Origin: Lacrimispora sphenoides JCM 1415 | GTDB taxonomy: Bacteria; Bacillota; Clostridia; Lachnospirales; Lachnospiraceae | Direction of reading: 5' to 3' | NCBI RefSeq assembly: GCF_900105615.1 | Contig: NZ_LT630003.1 | Span: 1,364,001-1,428,000, forward strand | Length of the DNA: 64,000 nucleotides | In this document: positions 25,795 to 35,490 of the stretch, piece by piece | Position numbering within the stretch: position 1 is the first letter of the stretch | Layout: every line of letters begins with the position of its first letter | The notes under the pieces: model-generated | Database searches by the model: none | What the model saw: the letters and a program-made list of their open reading frames with translations, nothing else | What the model was told of the DNA's origin: nothing | Program-made: the position numbers and the translations under genes

Positions 25795-26982
25795 ATGAAA
25801 CGATTTAAACGTATATTTGTAGTTGTAATTGATTCTTTAGGAATAGGTGCTATGAACAATGCCGCCGAATACGGCGATGAGGGCAGCGATACCCTGGGCC
25901 ATATTGATGCTGCAGTGGATCATCTTAATCTGCCTAATTTGGAAAAGCTTGGTTTGGGAAACCTGCGTTCCTTAAAGCATGTAAAGCCAGTAGCTGAGCC
26001 TAAGGCTTATTATGGAAAACTTAATGAAGCCAGTGTGGGAAAGGACACCATGACAGGTCATTGGGAAATGATGGGACTTTACATTACAAAGCCTTTCCAA
26101 ACGTTTACGGAAACAGGTTTTCCAAAAGAACTGCTTGATGAACTGGAAAAACGCACCGGACACAAGATTGTCGGAAATAAATCCGCCAGCGGTACGGAAA
26201 TCATGGATGAACTGGGAGAGCATCAGATTGCTACCGGGGACATGATCGTTTACACTTCTGCAGATTCCGTGTTACAGATCTGTGCCAATGAGGAGACCTT
26301 TGGCTTGCAGGAGCTTTACCGCTGCTGTGAGATTGCAAGAGAGCTTACCTTAAGGGATGAATGGAAGGTAGGCAGGGTCATTGCAAGACCTTATGTCGGC
26401 AGGAAGAAAGGCGAGTTTAAAAGAACTCCAAACCGCCATGATTATGCCTTAAAGCCTTTTGGAACCACTGCTCTTAATGTATTAAAGGATGCAGGCCTGG
26501 ATGTGATCAGCGTAGGAAAGATCTATGATATTTTCGATGGCGAAGGGCTTACAGAAGGCAATAAATCCCAAAGCAGTGTTCATGGCATGGAACAGACCAT
26601 AGAGATCGCGAAAAGAGAATTTAACGGTCTATGCTTCGTGAACCTGGTTGATTTTGATGCCCTGTGGGGACACCGCCGGGATCCGATTGGCTACGGAGCT
26701 GAATTAGAACGGTTTGATGAAAAGCTGGGAGAGCTTTTACCGCTTCTAAATGATGATGATCTGCTTCTGATTACGGCAGACCATGGCAATGATCCCACCT
26801 TTAAGGGAAGCGACCATACAAAGGAACAGGTGCCTTTCCTGGCCTATTCGGCTTCTTATGCCAACTGCGAAGAATTAAAGGAACAGAATACATTTGCAGT
26901 GATCGGAGCAACGGTGTTGGATAATTTCGGTTTGCAAAAAGCTCAGGATATGATTGGAGAGTCAATAGAGGAATTGCTTTAG
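25795..26982 (+). CDS. deoB: Phosphopentomutase
   Basis: A 395-residue alkaline-phosphatase-superfamily mutase that interconverts (deoxy)ribose 1-phosphate and 5-phosphate in nucleoside salvage. Metal-binding motifs are visible at the N-terminus ([15 protein letters not shown]), in [12 protein letters not shown] (the phosphorylated Thr region), and in the C-terminal [21 protein letters not shown]. The length matches the family. It has GGGAGG before ATG and a strong terminator after, so it appears monocistronic. No other nucleoside genes are nearby. Confidence 0.96.
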   Translation: MKRFKRIFVVVIDSLGIGAMNNAAEYGDEGSDTLGHIDAAVDHLNLPNLEKLGLGNLRSLKHVKPVAEPKAYYGKLNEASVGKDTMTGHWEMMGLYITKPFQTFTETGFPKELLDELEKRTGHKIVGNKSASGTEIMDELGEHQIATGDMIVYTSADSVLQICANEETFGLQELYRCCEIARELTLRDEWKVGRVIARPYVGRKKGEFKRTPNRHDYALKPFGTTALNVLKDAGLDVISVGKIYDIFDGEGLTEGNKSQSSVHGMEQTIEIAKREFNGLCFVNLVDFDALWGHRRDPIGYGAELERFDEKLGELLPLLNDDDLLLITADHGNDPTFKGSDHTKEQVPFLAYSASYANCEELKEQNTFAVIGATVLDNFGLQKAQDMIGESIEELL

Positions 26983-26989
26983 GATTCTA

Positions 26990-27056
26990 AAAGCACCGCT
27001 TTGTCTATGATAATGATTTTACAAAATTTATCATAGACAAAGTCAGGTGCTTTTTT
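26990..27056 (+). terminator. Rho-independent terminator after deoB
   Basis: A long interrupted stem: AAGCACC pairs with GGTGCTT at the base and TTTGTCTATGATAA with its complement inside, followed by six T. Confidence 0.9.
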
Positions 27057-27094
27057 AGTTGTTTTTCATTAGGAATTATACTTGTTTCGATTTC

Positions 27095-28642
27095 TCACAC
27101 AAAATAATCTCCGTAATTTTCTTTCAAATATGCTTCTATTTCAGATTCGCTTTTTCCTCCGATTTCCGACACAAAGCTGGTGGTCAGGAATCGGTGCTTC
27201 CGTGTAGAAAAGCCGTTTGCCAGAAGGGTTTTCATATCACTGTTGTCTACAAAGAAATTCATGCGGATGACAGGAAGGTTATGAGCATGAAGGATATTAA
27301 AAATCCGGGATGAAAAGCAAAAGATATAATCATAATCCAAGTCTTTCAGTCTGTGGATTTCGTTGATGTTTAAGGTCCCCATCCACTGCAGTTCCACGTA
27401 TTCCTTAATTTGTTCCAGGAAAAAACTGACCCGTTCAAAGTTGATGCTGGTCATCACAACAATTTTCTTATACTGACGGTTTATGGTACGGTTGCGGAGG
27501 ATGTGCTTTTGCACCAGCAGGGTCAGGGTAGAAAGATGCTCATCCATGAAAGAAAAATTATAGGAAGCTTTAAAGTACACCTCGTACTTTCTGACAGTAT
27601 CATACAGGTCTGAAAACTGTTCTTTCGTATTTTCTACGGTCTTGTCCACAAACGTGCAATGAAAGTGATCCAGGGTGATTTCCCGGTATAGATAGTTGTA
27701 AAGCTCATTGATGAATTCTTCCTGGATGGTAAAAGGGTGCTTTAAATGACTCACCACCTGCTCCGTAAATTGCTCGGTGGTATACCACAGCCGCTTGTCA
27801 AAAGGGAAATCCAGACTGCGGGAAAAGTTCATCATGCTGAAGGCCACATTGTACAGCCTGTTTTCCTTGATGTCATCAACAAAGCGGATATTTAGTGGCG
27901 CCAAGGGCAGGCGGTAACAAAATTTCATGGATTCGTCAACAGGCCGGATCTCCATGATACAGATAAACAGCAGTAGAAACTTTTTGGAAGGATAGTTTAA
28001 AGACAGATTGTATTCTGTTAAAAAGAAGTTCAGCCGTTCCACTGCCTGATGGGAGACGGACTGAAGATCGGTATTTGCCAGATCGTAGCATTGTTTTTCC
28101 AGGGGAGTATTGGCTTTGCGGACCGCAATCCGGTTTTCCGGCGTAAACTCCAACAAGGGATGAAGGATGTCGATAACAAGAAACCGAAGCTGAAGTTCAT
28201 CGCCTTCAATGGTAAGCCCCTTTTTCTTTAAGGTCACAAGGCTGAGACCGTGCCCGGACAGGAATTGCCTTAAATGGGCGGTATCCTGCTTTTTTGTGGT
28301 CAGGGAAAGTCCCCAGTTTTCATATAGAGAAGAAGCATTGACATAACCTTCGAAAAAAATGGTCACGATCATGATGCGGATCCGCTCGATGTAGGAACTG
28401 TTATAGTCAGTCATGTTGATCTGCTGGATAAAATCCACAAATTCTTTGTAGTTTAAGGGGCTTAGGCAGAAGCCCTTTTGTATTTCCACCAGGGGCTTGC
28501 GGGAGAAAAGGTTGATCCGTTCGATGGTCCGGCGTATGGATATTTCATCCTTTTGAAACTGCAGGGCAACCTTTGAAAGGGAAATGCGCTGTCTTTTTTG
28601 TATATACCGCAGCAGGCTTAAATCATTGTAGCTTAATCCCAT
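27095..28642 (-). CDS. BglG/Mga-type transcriptional regulator with PRD-like domains
   Basis: A 515-residue regulator read divergently from a PTS operon. The N-terminus contains a winged helix-turn-helix (YIQKRQRISLSKVALQFQKDEISIRRTIERIN). A long helical middle region resembles PTS regulation domains (for example PFTIQEEFINELYNYLYREITLDHFH). The C-terminal part resembles an EIIB-like domain (KKIVVMTSINFERVSFFLEQI; DYDYIFCFSS). Such proteins are phosphorylated by PTS components and activate the adjacent PTS operon. Domain limits are approximate because the similarity is distant. Confidence 0.8.
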   Translation of the reverse strand: MGLSYNDLSLLRYIQKRQRISLSKVALQFQKDEISIRRTIERINLFSRKPLVEIQKGFCLSPLNYKEFVDFIQQINMTDYNSSYIERIRIMIVTIFFEGYVNASSLYENWGLSLTTKKQDTAHLRQFLSGHGLSLVTLKKKGLTIEGDELQLRFLVIDILHPLLEFTPENRIAVRKANTPLEKQCYDLANTDLQSVSHQAVERLNFFLTEYNLSLNYPSKKFLLLFICIMEIRPVDESMKFCYRLPLAPLNIRFVDDIKENRLYNVAFSMMNFSRSLDFPFDKRLWYTTEQFTEQVVSHLKHPFTIQEEFINELYNYLYREITLDHFHCTFVDKTVENTKEQFSDLYDTVRKYEVYFKASYNFSFMDEHLSTLTLLVQKHILRNRTINRQYKKIVVMTSINFERVSFFLEQIKEYVELQWMGTLNINEIHRLKDLDYDYIFCFSSRIFNILHAHNLPVIRMNFFVDNSDMKTLLANGFSTRKHRFLTTSFVSEIGGKSESEIEAYLKENYGDYFV

Positions 28643-28681
28643 GAAACATACCTCCAGTACTGTTATGCTTATAATGGTTTC

Positions 28682-28710
28682 ATTATAAAGTTAAGGGCAA
28701 CTAAATGCAA
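28682..28710 (-). promoter_or_regulatory. Promoter of the PRD-type regulator
   Basis: On the minus strand TTGCAT (28710-28705), a 17-bp spacer and TATAAT (28687-28682), 40 bp before the ATG. Confidence 0.75.
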
Positions 28711-28733
28711 CAATAAAATGTAAATTTTTTGCC

Positions 28734-28762
28734 TTGAAGCAACTCGTAGAATCTGCCATAAT
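28734..28762 (+). promoter_or_regulatory. Promoter of the PTS/lyase/GH4 operon
   Basis: TTGAAG at 28734-28739 and CATAAT at 28757-28762 with a 17-bp spacer, 60 bp before the EIICB gene. The weak hexamers fit activation by the divergent regulator. Confidence 0.65.
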
Positions 28763-28821
28763 GTACACAGTTTAAAAGGCGCCTAAAACACACAATGTCA
28801 TAACAAAGGAAGGGAAAAAAT

Positions 28822-30396
28822 ATGAGCAATAAAAAGTCTAGCTGGAAAGACAGCATCCAAACATTTGGGCGGTCTCTCCTTCTGCCAATCGCGCTTCTTG
28901 CACCTATTGGTATGGTTATGGGTATTTGCAGTGCGTTAGGGCAGTCCTACATGATAGAGAAATTTCCGTTTTTGGGAAATCAGGTTCTAAAGCTTATTTT
29001 ATCCAGCTTACAGACCATTACAAGCATTATATTTAACAATATTCCATTGCTGTTTGCCATGGGCGTTGCTCAGGGAATGGCAAAAAATGAAAAAGGGATT
29101 GCTGTCTTTTCTTCAGTAGTCGGCTATTTAACACTGAACGTGGTAATGGGTATTTATCTGAAACAGACGGGAACTCTGGCTGATCCGGAAGTCGCGGCTC
29201 AGGTGGGGCAGGGTACGGTTCTTGGTATTCAGACACTGAAGATCGAAGCGCTGGGGGGCCTGATTTCAGGTTTGGTGGCTGCCAAGGTAGCAGACCGGTT
29301 TTACCGCCTGGAGCTTCCCCTTGCATTTGCCTTCTTTGGAGGGAAGAAATCCATTCCCATCATTACGTTTGCATCAATGATCCCTATCGGTCTGATCATT
29401 CCGGTGTTCTGGAATCTGCTGACTAATTTCCTTATCAGCATTTCCTTTATCTTTACAACACCGTACATAGGAAATGCCATTTATTATGCATTAAACCGTG
29501 CGCTGATTCCTTTTGGTTTGCATCACGTTCTTTCCTCCATGGTTCGCTTTACTGAGGCCGGCGGAACCTATATGATTAATGGAACCGAATATGTTGGAAT
29601 CTTAAATGCCACCAATGAAGTTCTTTTTAACTTAGGACCCAGCAGTGAATACTGGGGTCAGCTGATGCCTACCCTTACCAGTTATCTGGGAGGCGCACAG
29701 ATGTTAACAACTTTATTCCGTGTACCGGCTGTGGGGCTGGCAATGTACCGAACCTCTTATTTAAAGAACAGAAAGATCGCAAAAGGCGTAATTCTTACCT
29801 GCTGCCTGACTGCATTTTTAGGCAATATCACAGAGCCGCTGGAATTCTCATTCCTGTTTATTTCACCGTCTTTGTTTATTCTCTACTGCATTATGAGCGG
29901 TATTGGATCGATTCCTTACCAGATGCTTCATATCTCCATTGGTTATATCCGCGGCACGATTTTTGACTTTGGTATTTTTGGACTTTTGTATGAAAATACA
30001 CATTGGCTGAACCTTATCCTTCTGGGAATTGGAAACTTCATCGTATTCTACCTGGTATTCAAATGGTTTATTGTTAAATTCAATTTGGAGACACCGGGAC
30101 GGGAAGGGTTTGAAATCGAAGAATCAGCAAGCATTCTTCTGAAGGAAAAGAACTGGCCGGCAATTGCGGAAGTTGTTATTAAGGGATTGGGCGGCAAGGA
30201 CAATATCCTGAGTGTGGAAAACTGTATTTCCCGCCTGAGGGTGGACTTAAAAGATCCGACCAAGGTGGATCAGATAAAAATCAAGGATTCTGGCTGTGCG
30301 GGTATCTTCTTCCCGTCAACGGATCACATTCACGTTGTATTTGGGCCTCATGTGGAATTTGTCCGGCATGCGGTAGATGATGCTATGAAGAAATAA
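28822..30396 (+). CDS. PTS sugar transporter EIICB (glucose/maltose family)
   Basis: A 524-residue PTS permease of the glucose superfamily with membrane EIIC first and EIIB at the C-terminus. EIIC runs to about residue 420 with family stretches such as FGRSLLLPIALLAPIGM, FNNIPLLFAMGVAQGMAK and ITEPLEFSFLFISP. EIIB carries the phosphorylated cysteine in SVENCISRLRVDLKD near residue 473. It lacks an EIIA domain and must use one made elsewhere. The GH4 glycosidase downstream suggests that the cargo is a glycoside imported as the 6-phosphate. Confidence 0.92.
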   Translation: MSNKKSSWKDSIQTFGRSLLLPIALLAPIGMVMGICSALGQSYMIEKFPFLGNQVLKLILSSLQTITSIIFNNIPLLFAMGVAQGMAKNEKGIAVFSSVVGYLTLNVVMGIYLKQTGTLADPEVAAQVGQGTVLGIQTLKIEALGGLISGLVAAKVADRFYRLELPLAFAFFGGKKSIPIITFASMIPIGLIIPVFWNLLTNFLISISFIFTTPYIGNAIYYALNRALIPFGLHHVLSSMVRFTEAGGTYMINGTEYVGILNATNEVLFNLGPSSEYWGQLMPTLTSYLGGAQMLTTLFRVPAVGLAMYRTSYLKNRKIAKGVILTCCLTAFLGNITEPLEFSFLFISPSLFILYCIMSGIGSIPYQMLHISIGYIRGTIFDFGIFGLLYENTHWLNLILLGIGNFIVFYLVFKWFIVKFNLETPGREGFEIEESASILLKEKNWPAIAEVVIKGLGGKDNILSVENCISRLRVDLKDPTKVDQIKIKDSGCAGIFFPSTDHIHVVFGPHVEFVRHAVDDAMKK

Positions 30397-30406
30397 GAGG
30401 TGTACG

Positions 30407-31813
30407 ATGAGAGCTTTCTATGATTCTAAGAGTAAACTGGATGACAGAGGGATTAAAAGACTGTTAAGTGAAACATTCAAATATGAGACGTGGCTAAAAG
30501 TGGAGGCTGCCCTGGCTCTTTCCCAGGCAGAGGAAGGCTTCATACCGATGGAAGCTGCTAAGGACATTGGGGCGGTCCGGTTTGAAGATCTGGATCTTGA
30601 GGAAATGGACCGGATCAAGGCAAAGGTGGGCCATGGGTTTGTCCCCTTTGTAAAGGTGCTGGTGAAGGCCTGCAGTGACGAGGGCGGAAAATATGTCCAC
30701 TACGGGGTTACGACCCAGAACATCCAGCAGACTTCCCAACTTTATATCGCAAAGCAGGTAAATTCTGTTTTCAAAAGCTTTCTTGCAGATATCCTGGAAA
30801 ATCTGGGCAGGCTGGCTTTAGACCATGCAGATACAGTCATGGCTGGGAGAACCCATGGCAGGCATGCCATACCCATTACCTATGGATATAAGGTTTCCGT
30901 CTGGATCAGCGAGCTGATGAACACTCTGGAACGGCTGGAGGAAAGCGAGAAACGGGTGTTTGTAGCCATGATGGGAGGGGCAGTAGGAGGTTTTAATTCT
31001 ACGGGTCTTGTTGGCCGCAAAATCCAGAATCGGGTTGCCCATAAACTGGGTATGGGCTCTATGGACGTGCCCAGCCGGAACATGAGTCAGATGAAACTGG
31101 AATATTTAATGAATCTGTCTCTTCTATGTAATACGTTTCACAAAATGGCGGAAGAGGTTTATTATACCGGCGTTGAAGAATTTTCTGAGGTCAGCGAATC
31201 CTTTACCCCGGGAACCATCGGCAGCTCCACCATGCCCCAGAAGATCAATCCCAAGTTAGCCAAGGGGATTATCGCTAATTCCCAAAAGCTTTACTCCCTT
31301 CCCTCTGTCGGGCTTTATTCTGCAGTGCGGATGTTTGAAGGGGACAGCAGCTCCTATATGCTGTTTGAAGGAATTATGGAGGAAGGCCTTCAGCTGACGA
31401 CCGAGGTCCTTATAAGAGCCGAAGAACTAAGCCGCACCCTGCAGATCAACAAAGAGCGGATGCTTAAAAATGTGAATTTAAATCAGGGCCTTGATAACAG
31501 CGAACTGGTAATGATGAATGTGGCTGAAAAAATCGGCAAGGACAGAGCTCATGAACTCATGTATGAAAAAGCCATGATGGTGGAGCTGGAAGGAAATGAT
31601 TATTATCATGTGCTGACTGAGGATGAAACCCTTGCCTCCATGTTTACGGCAGATGAATTAAAATCCATGATCGACCCCGCAAACTACACAGGGCTCTGCA
31701 GCGTGCTTGCAGAGGAGATGGCCCAGAAGGCTCTTATAGGAGCAAAGAAGCTGAAGGAAAAGCTGGAGTCAGAAAAGAAAAACGGCGTTACGGAAGCTGC
31801 GGCTGGCGAATAA
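30407..31813 (+). CDS. Fumarase/adenylosuccinate-lyase-superfamily lyase
   Basis: A 468-residue all-helical lyase of the superfamily that eliminates fumarate or a similar acid from C-N or C-O bonds. Landmarks are HYGVTTQNIQQT (usually TSQD-like), RTHGRHAIPITYGYK with the conserved His, and the mobile-loop signature GSSTMPQKINP. It starts 10 bp after the PTS gene, so it is part of a glycoside operon, which is unusual for this superfamily. It is not a clear PurB, ArgH, AspA or PcaB; the substrate is unknown and may be a phosphorylated amino or carboxy sugar. A hairpin separates it from GH4. Confidence 0.85.
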   Translation: MRAFYDSKSKLDDRGIKRLLSETFKYETWLKVEAALALSQAEEGFIPMEAAKDIGAVRFEDLDLEEMDRIKAKVGHGFVPFVKVLVKACSDEGGKYVHYGVTTQNIQQTSQLYIAKQVNSVFKSFLADILENLGRLALDHADTVMAGRTHGRHAIPITYGYKVSVWISELMNTLERLEESEKRVFVAMMGGAVGGFNSTGLVGRKIQNRVAHKLGMGSMDVPSRNMSQMKLEYLMNLSLLCNTFHKMAEEVYYTGVEEFSEVSESFTPGTIGSSTMPQKINPKLAKGIIANSQKLYSLPSVGLYSAVRMFEGDSSSYMLFEGIMEEGLQLTTEVLIRAEELSRTLQINKERMLKNVNLNQGLDNSELVMMNVAEKIGKDRAHELMYEKAMMVELEGNDYYHVLTEDETLASMFTADELKSMIDPANYTGLCSVLAEEMAQKALIGAKKLKEKLESEKKNGVTEAAAGE

Positions 31814-31833
31814 AAAGCAGTATTTATTCAAAT

Positions 31834-31867
31834 AAGGGGATGCGGCTGTGATTTGCGGCATTCCCTT
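31834..31867 (+). other. Intercistronic hairpin between the lyase and GH4 genes
   Basis: Thirteen-base arms at 31834-31846 and 31855-31867 pair with one G-U and one mismatch around an eight-base loop; only three T are present in the 3' arm. It may stabilise or partly terminate the transcript. Confidence 0.5.
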
Positions 31868-31895
31868 TCATGATTAAGAATACAAGGAGAGTAAC

Positions 31896-33218
31896 ATGAG
31901 AAAACAACATGTGATTACAATTTCCGGAGCGGGGAGTGCCCGCGTTCCGGCACTTGTGGGTACGCTGGTCAATTATAAGGAACGTTTTCCCCTTTCAAAA
32001 ATTATTTTTTATGATATAGATAAAGAACGCATGGGATTAATGGAGGCTTACGACCGTCTGGTATTAAAATCCTATTATTCGGAATGTGAGGTGGTATTTA
32101 CAACGGATGAGGATGAAGCTTACAGGGATGTTGACTTTATCTTCTGTCAGATGCGGGTAGGAAAGACAATGATGCGCTCCCTGGATGAAAAGATTCCCCT
32201 GCGCTACGGGCTGGTCGGGCAGGAGACCTGCGGTCCAGGCGGATTTGCTTACGGGATGCGTTCTCTGGGAGCCATGAAGGAGATGGTGGAAAAGGTCCGT
32301 TCCTATTCTAAGGACACCTGGATTTTAAATTATACCAATCCTGCCGCTATTGTGGCATTGGGACTTGACAGGCTGTTTCCTGATGATAAGCGTATTTTAA
32401 ACCTGTGCGACCAGCCTTTTTCCTTGATGAAAAGCTACTCCAAAATTCTTGGAGTGCCCCAGGAAAGACTTCGGGCACGTTACTTTGGACTGAATCATTT
32501 CGGATGGTTTACGGAGCTTACGGACACGGAGGGAAAGGATTACTTTGACACACTGCGGTCTTATTTAAAAGATCACGACTTTAAGCCCTTTAATGCGGAG
32601 CAGCGATCAAAATCATGGCTGGATACCTATGTAAGGGTGAACAAATACATGAGATTAATAGATGAATATATTCCTACCACCTATATGCAGTATTACATGT
32701 TTCCCGATGAAATCGTGGAGGAAAGCGACCCGGATTACACCCGTGCCGATGAATCCCGGGATTCCAGGGAAAAGGAAGTGTTTGAACTTTGCGCCAGGGC
32801 TGTTGGGAAAGACAACATGGATGGACTGGAAATGCTGACCAACAGTGTGTTTGGAAACCTGATGGTGGAGGTTGCGGAATCCATTGCCTATGATCTGAAT
32901 AAGGAATTTATTGTGATGGTGAAAAACCAGGGGATCATTGATAATTTTGAACCGGAGGCAATTGTAGAGGTGGCAGGAACCATTGGAAAAGACGGAGCAA
33001 AGGGGTATCCCTTTGGGCCCATAAAGCCCTATTACAAGGGACTGATGGAAGGCCAGTATGCCTATGAGCTTCTGACTGTGGAAGCATTTTTGGAAAAAGA
33101 TTATACAAAGGCATTGATGGCGCTGACGCTGAACCGTACGGTTGTGGACCCTTCCAAGGCAAAAGCGGTGTTAGATGACCTGATGGCTGCAAATAAAGAT
33201 TATTGGACGTTAAGGTAG
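31896..33218 (+). CDS. Glycoside hydrolase family 4 (6-phospho-glycosidase type)
   Basis: A 440-residue NAD- and metal-dependent GH4 enzyme. The N-terminal Rossmann motif reads SGAGSARVPALVG. The family blocks GQETCGPGGFAYGMRS, NYTNPAAIV, NLCDQP and YFGLNHFGWF follow. The cysteine block CDQP is closer to the CDMP signature reported for 6-phospho-alpha-glucosidases than to the CNVP of beta enzymes. It would hydrolyse the PTS-imported phosphoglycoside in the cytoplasm by redox-assisted elimination. Exact aglycone unknown. Confidence 0.9.
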   Translation: MRKQHVITISGAGSARVPALVGTLVNYKERFPLSKIIFYDIDKERMGLMEAYDRLVLKSYYSECEVVFTTDEDEAYRDVDFIFCQMRVGKTMMRSLDEKIPLRYGLVGQETCGPGGFAYGMRSLGAMKEMVEKVRSYSKDTWILNYTNPAAIVALGLDRLFPDDKRILNLCDQPFSLMKSYSKILGVPQERLRARYFGLNHFGWFTELTDTEGKDYFDTLRSYLKDHDFKPFNAEQRSKSWLDTYVRVNKYMRLIDEYIPTTYMQYYMFPDEIVEESDPDYTRADESRDSREKEVFELCARAVGKDNMDGLEMLTNSVFGNLMVEVAESIAYDLNKEFIVMVKNQGIIDNFEPEAIVEVAGTIGKDGAKGYPFGPIKPYYKGLMEGQYAYELLTVEAFLEKDYTKALMALTLNRTVVDPSKAKAVLDDLMAANKDYWTLR

Positions 33219-33225
33219 GTGGATT

Positions 33226-34410
33226 ATGGTACTTTATTCAAAGCATATAATTCTTGAAAATCAGGAATTTGACGGATTTTTAGAGATGGAACATGGGAAA
33301 ATAAAGGCGCTGCATAAGGATTATACAGGGCAATACGAAGATTTTTCTGATTTTGTCATTTTGCCCGGATTCATTGATATCCATATCCATGGATGGGCGA
33401 CAGGCTCTTTCTGGTTTGAGAAGAGTGCAGACGCATTAAAAGAAATGTGCCGCACCCTTCCCTATGCAGGAGTTACTTCTTATTTGGCGACCACGGGAGC
33501 GGATACCATTCCGGAAATCGAGCGCTGCATCAAGGCTGCGGATGATGCCTGTGAGGCGGATTATCCGGGAGCTGAGATGTTAGGAGTTCATCTGGAGGGG
33601 CCTTTTATCAATCCCCTTTACCGGGGGATGCAGAGGGAAGAGTGCTGCATACTTCCAAGCCTTAAGGTGATGGAGGACATCTATAACAGCTTCCGGAACA
33701 AAGAGCTTTGCCGGTATATGACCATTGCGGTGGAACAGGATGGGGCAAGAGAGGTACTGGAATTCTGCAAAGAGAAAGGAATACAGACCTCTGTCGGCCA
33801 CAGCGGAGCCACCTTTTCCCAGATCAAAGAGATAAAGGATGCCGGCATCGGCGGTTTTACCCATACCTTCAGCGGAATGCGTGGGTTCCATCACCGGGAG
33901 CTGGGAGTGGCGGGAGCTGCCCTGTATTTTGATGATATGATGTGTGAATTTGCCAAGCAGACAGGTATGACTGTGTCTCATGAGGCCTTTGACATCGCTT
34001 TCCGGATCAAAGGCAGCAAACGCATTATCATGACTACGGATTGCAGCGGTCTTGCCCAGACCCGGACGGAATTTGATCATTATGTCAGGAAAATGAAATT
34101 TATAAAGGAGGGAGATAAAGTACGGATATCTCACTATGACGGCAGGGAGGAATGGATGGACCCTAAGGATTATCAGGCAGTCAGAGAACTGGAGTTAGGT
34201 TACATAGGCTCCATTCAGAACATGGCCAGACATACCTCTGTGGATTGGTTTGATATCATGAGGATGACCAGCTTAAATCCTGCCCGGTATATTCATGCAG
34301 ATGACAGGAAGGGCAGCATAGAACCCGGCAAGGATGCGGACCTAACGATCGTGGATTCAAATTTGAATCTGGTCAGCGTATTTTGCCGTGGAAAGGAGAT
34401 ACGGGAATAG
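33226..34410 (+). CDS. NagA-like amidohydrolase (N-acetylhexosamine-6-phosphate deacetylase family)
   Basis: A 394-residue amidohydrolase-fold protein. Metal and catalytic positions of the NagA family are present: GFIDIHIHG, HLEGPFIN (Glu ligand), SVGHSGATF (His), FTHTFSGM (His) and MTTDCSG (catalytic Asp). The usual substrate-binding block ADGIH is not recognisable; the matching region reads MMCEFAKQTGMTVS, so the substrate may differ from GlcNAc-6-phosphate. It follows GH4 by 7 bp and abuts the HAD gene (stop at 34410, start at 34411). Confidence 0.85.
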   Translation: MVLYSKHIILENQEFDGFLEMEHGKIKALHKDYTGQYEDFSDFVILPGFIDIHIHGWATGSFWFEKSADALKEMCRTLPYAGVTSYLATTGADTIPEIERCIKAADDACEADYPGAEMLGVHLEGPFINPLYRGMQREECCILPSLKVMEDIYNSFRNKELCRYMTIAVEQDGAREVLEFCKEKGIQTSVGHSGATFSQIKEIKDAGIGGFTHTFSGMRGFHHRELGVAGAALYFDDMMCEFAKQTGMTVSHEAFDIAFRIKGSKRIIMTTDCSGLAQTRTEFDHYVRKMKFIKEGDKVRISHYDGREEWMDPKDYQAVRELELGYIGSIQNMARHTSVDWFDIMRMTSLNPARYIHADDRKGSIEPGKDADLTIVDSNLNLVSVFCRGKEIRE

Positions 34411-35157
34411 ATGAAATGTGCTGTAAGTGACTTTGACAGGACCTTATATATAGATGGCTGTATCAGTGCCAAAAACTTAAACGCGGTTGGTGATTGGCAG
34501 GCAGCAGGAAACCGGTTTGTCATTGCCACAGGACGCAATGAGTCTTCAGTCCGTGTGTTTTTGGAGAAGTATTCGATAAAGCCTGATGCCCTTATATTAA
34601 ACAATGGCGCTCTCTTGTTAGATGAAACGGGAAAAGAGCTGTTTTGCAGGACCATAGATGATCAAACGGCCAGAGAAGTGCTATGGTACCTTCACGGTCT
34701 GGGTGAAGAAGGAAGCGGTGTATCCATGCGAAACGGAAAGGTGAATGTGCTCTCAAGCTCCGGAGCTACCACCCAAAAGCCCTGTGACGGGCAGGTTTCC
34801 ATAGACCAGATCCATAGCCTGAAAGAGATCATCCAGATTCACAGGCGCAGGCAGGATTTGCAGTGGATCCGAACGCTGTGTGCCCGGCTGAACGAGCGGT
34901 TCCCTTTGATATCCGCATACGCCAATGTCTGGAATGGGGATATCGTGGCAAAGGGCGTGAACAAGTCGGCGGCTGTGAAGTGGATCTCCAGGTATTGGGG
35001 CGGGTTTGATGAAATCAGGACCATTGGCGACAGTTTCAATGACTTACAGATGATTAATGATTATGGCGGTGCGACCCTGCGAAGCGGGGATCCTGAGGTT
35101 CAGGCAACTGCCTCATTGATAGTAGAAGATGTGGCAGAATATTTATCAATGCCTTAA
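34411..35157 (+). CDS. HAD-superfamily phosphatase (Cof type)
   Basis: A 248-residue HAD hydrolase of the Cof/sugar-phosphatase class. Motif I is DFDRTLY, motif II ATGR, motif III the Lys in GVNKSAAVKWI and motif IV TIGDSFNDLQMI. The start codon directly follows the previous stop, which suggests coupled translation from the GGAGAT inside the upstream gene. It may dephosphorylate an intermediate or dead-end sugar phosphate of the pathway. A terminator follows 80 bp downstream. Confidence 0.9.
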   Translation: MKCAVSDFDRTLYIDGCISAKNLNAVGDWQAAGNRFVIATGRNESSVRVFLEKYSIKPDALILNNGALLLDETGKELFCRTIDDQTAREVLWYLHGLGEEGSGVSMRNGKVNVLSSSGATTQKPCDGQVSIDQIHSLKEIIQIHRRRQDLQWIRTLCARLNERFPLISAYANVWNGDIVAKGVNKSAAVKWISRYWGGFDEIRTIGDSFNDLQMINDYGGATLRSGDPEVQATASLIVEDVAEYLSMP

Positions 35158-35238
35158 AGAACGTCATAAATCACCTTTGAGAGGCTGAAGATGCAGCCCG
35201 TACGGATATTTTTCAGGCTTTCTTATAGAATGGCAAAA

Positions 35239-35314
35239 GGGGGAAACAGTACCTTTCCGGTTAGAAACAGCTTTTGCTGGATCTGGCCTGCAGGCTGCTG
35301 TTTCCCTCTTTTTT
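35239..35314 (+). terminator. Rho-independent terminator of the PTS/GH4 operon
   Basis: GGGAAACAG at 35241-35249 pairs with CTGTTTCCC at 35298-35306, followed by CTC and six T. The loop is long (48 nt). Confidence 0.75.
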
Positions 35315-35490
35315 GCCGTGTAACTGGCTATGGAAGAATGGAGTAAGATAAAAAACAACGAATACATTACTTTAAACACAAGTAAACAGTGATAAGCTTG
35401 ATTACAAAAACTTTTTATTTGTTTAACACTATTTTGTATGGAAGAAAATGGGTCGATATATATAATAATGAAAAACACATCCTGAATAGG

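Noticed and set aside
25595..25798. 67-codon frame before deoB
   Set aside because: No homology, poor ribosome site, overlaps the deoB start; treated as leader RNA.
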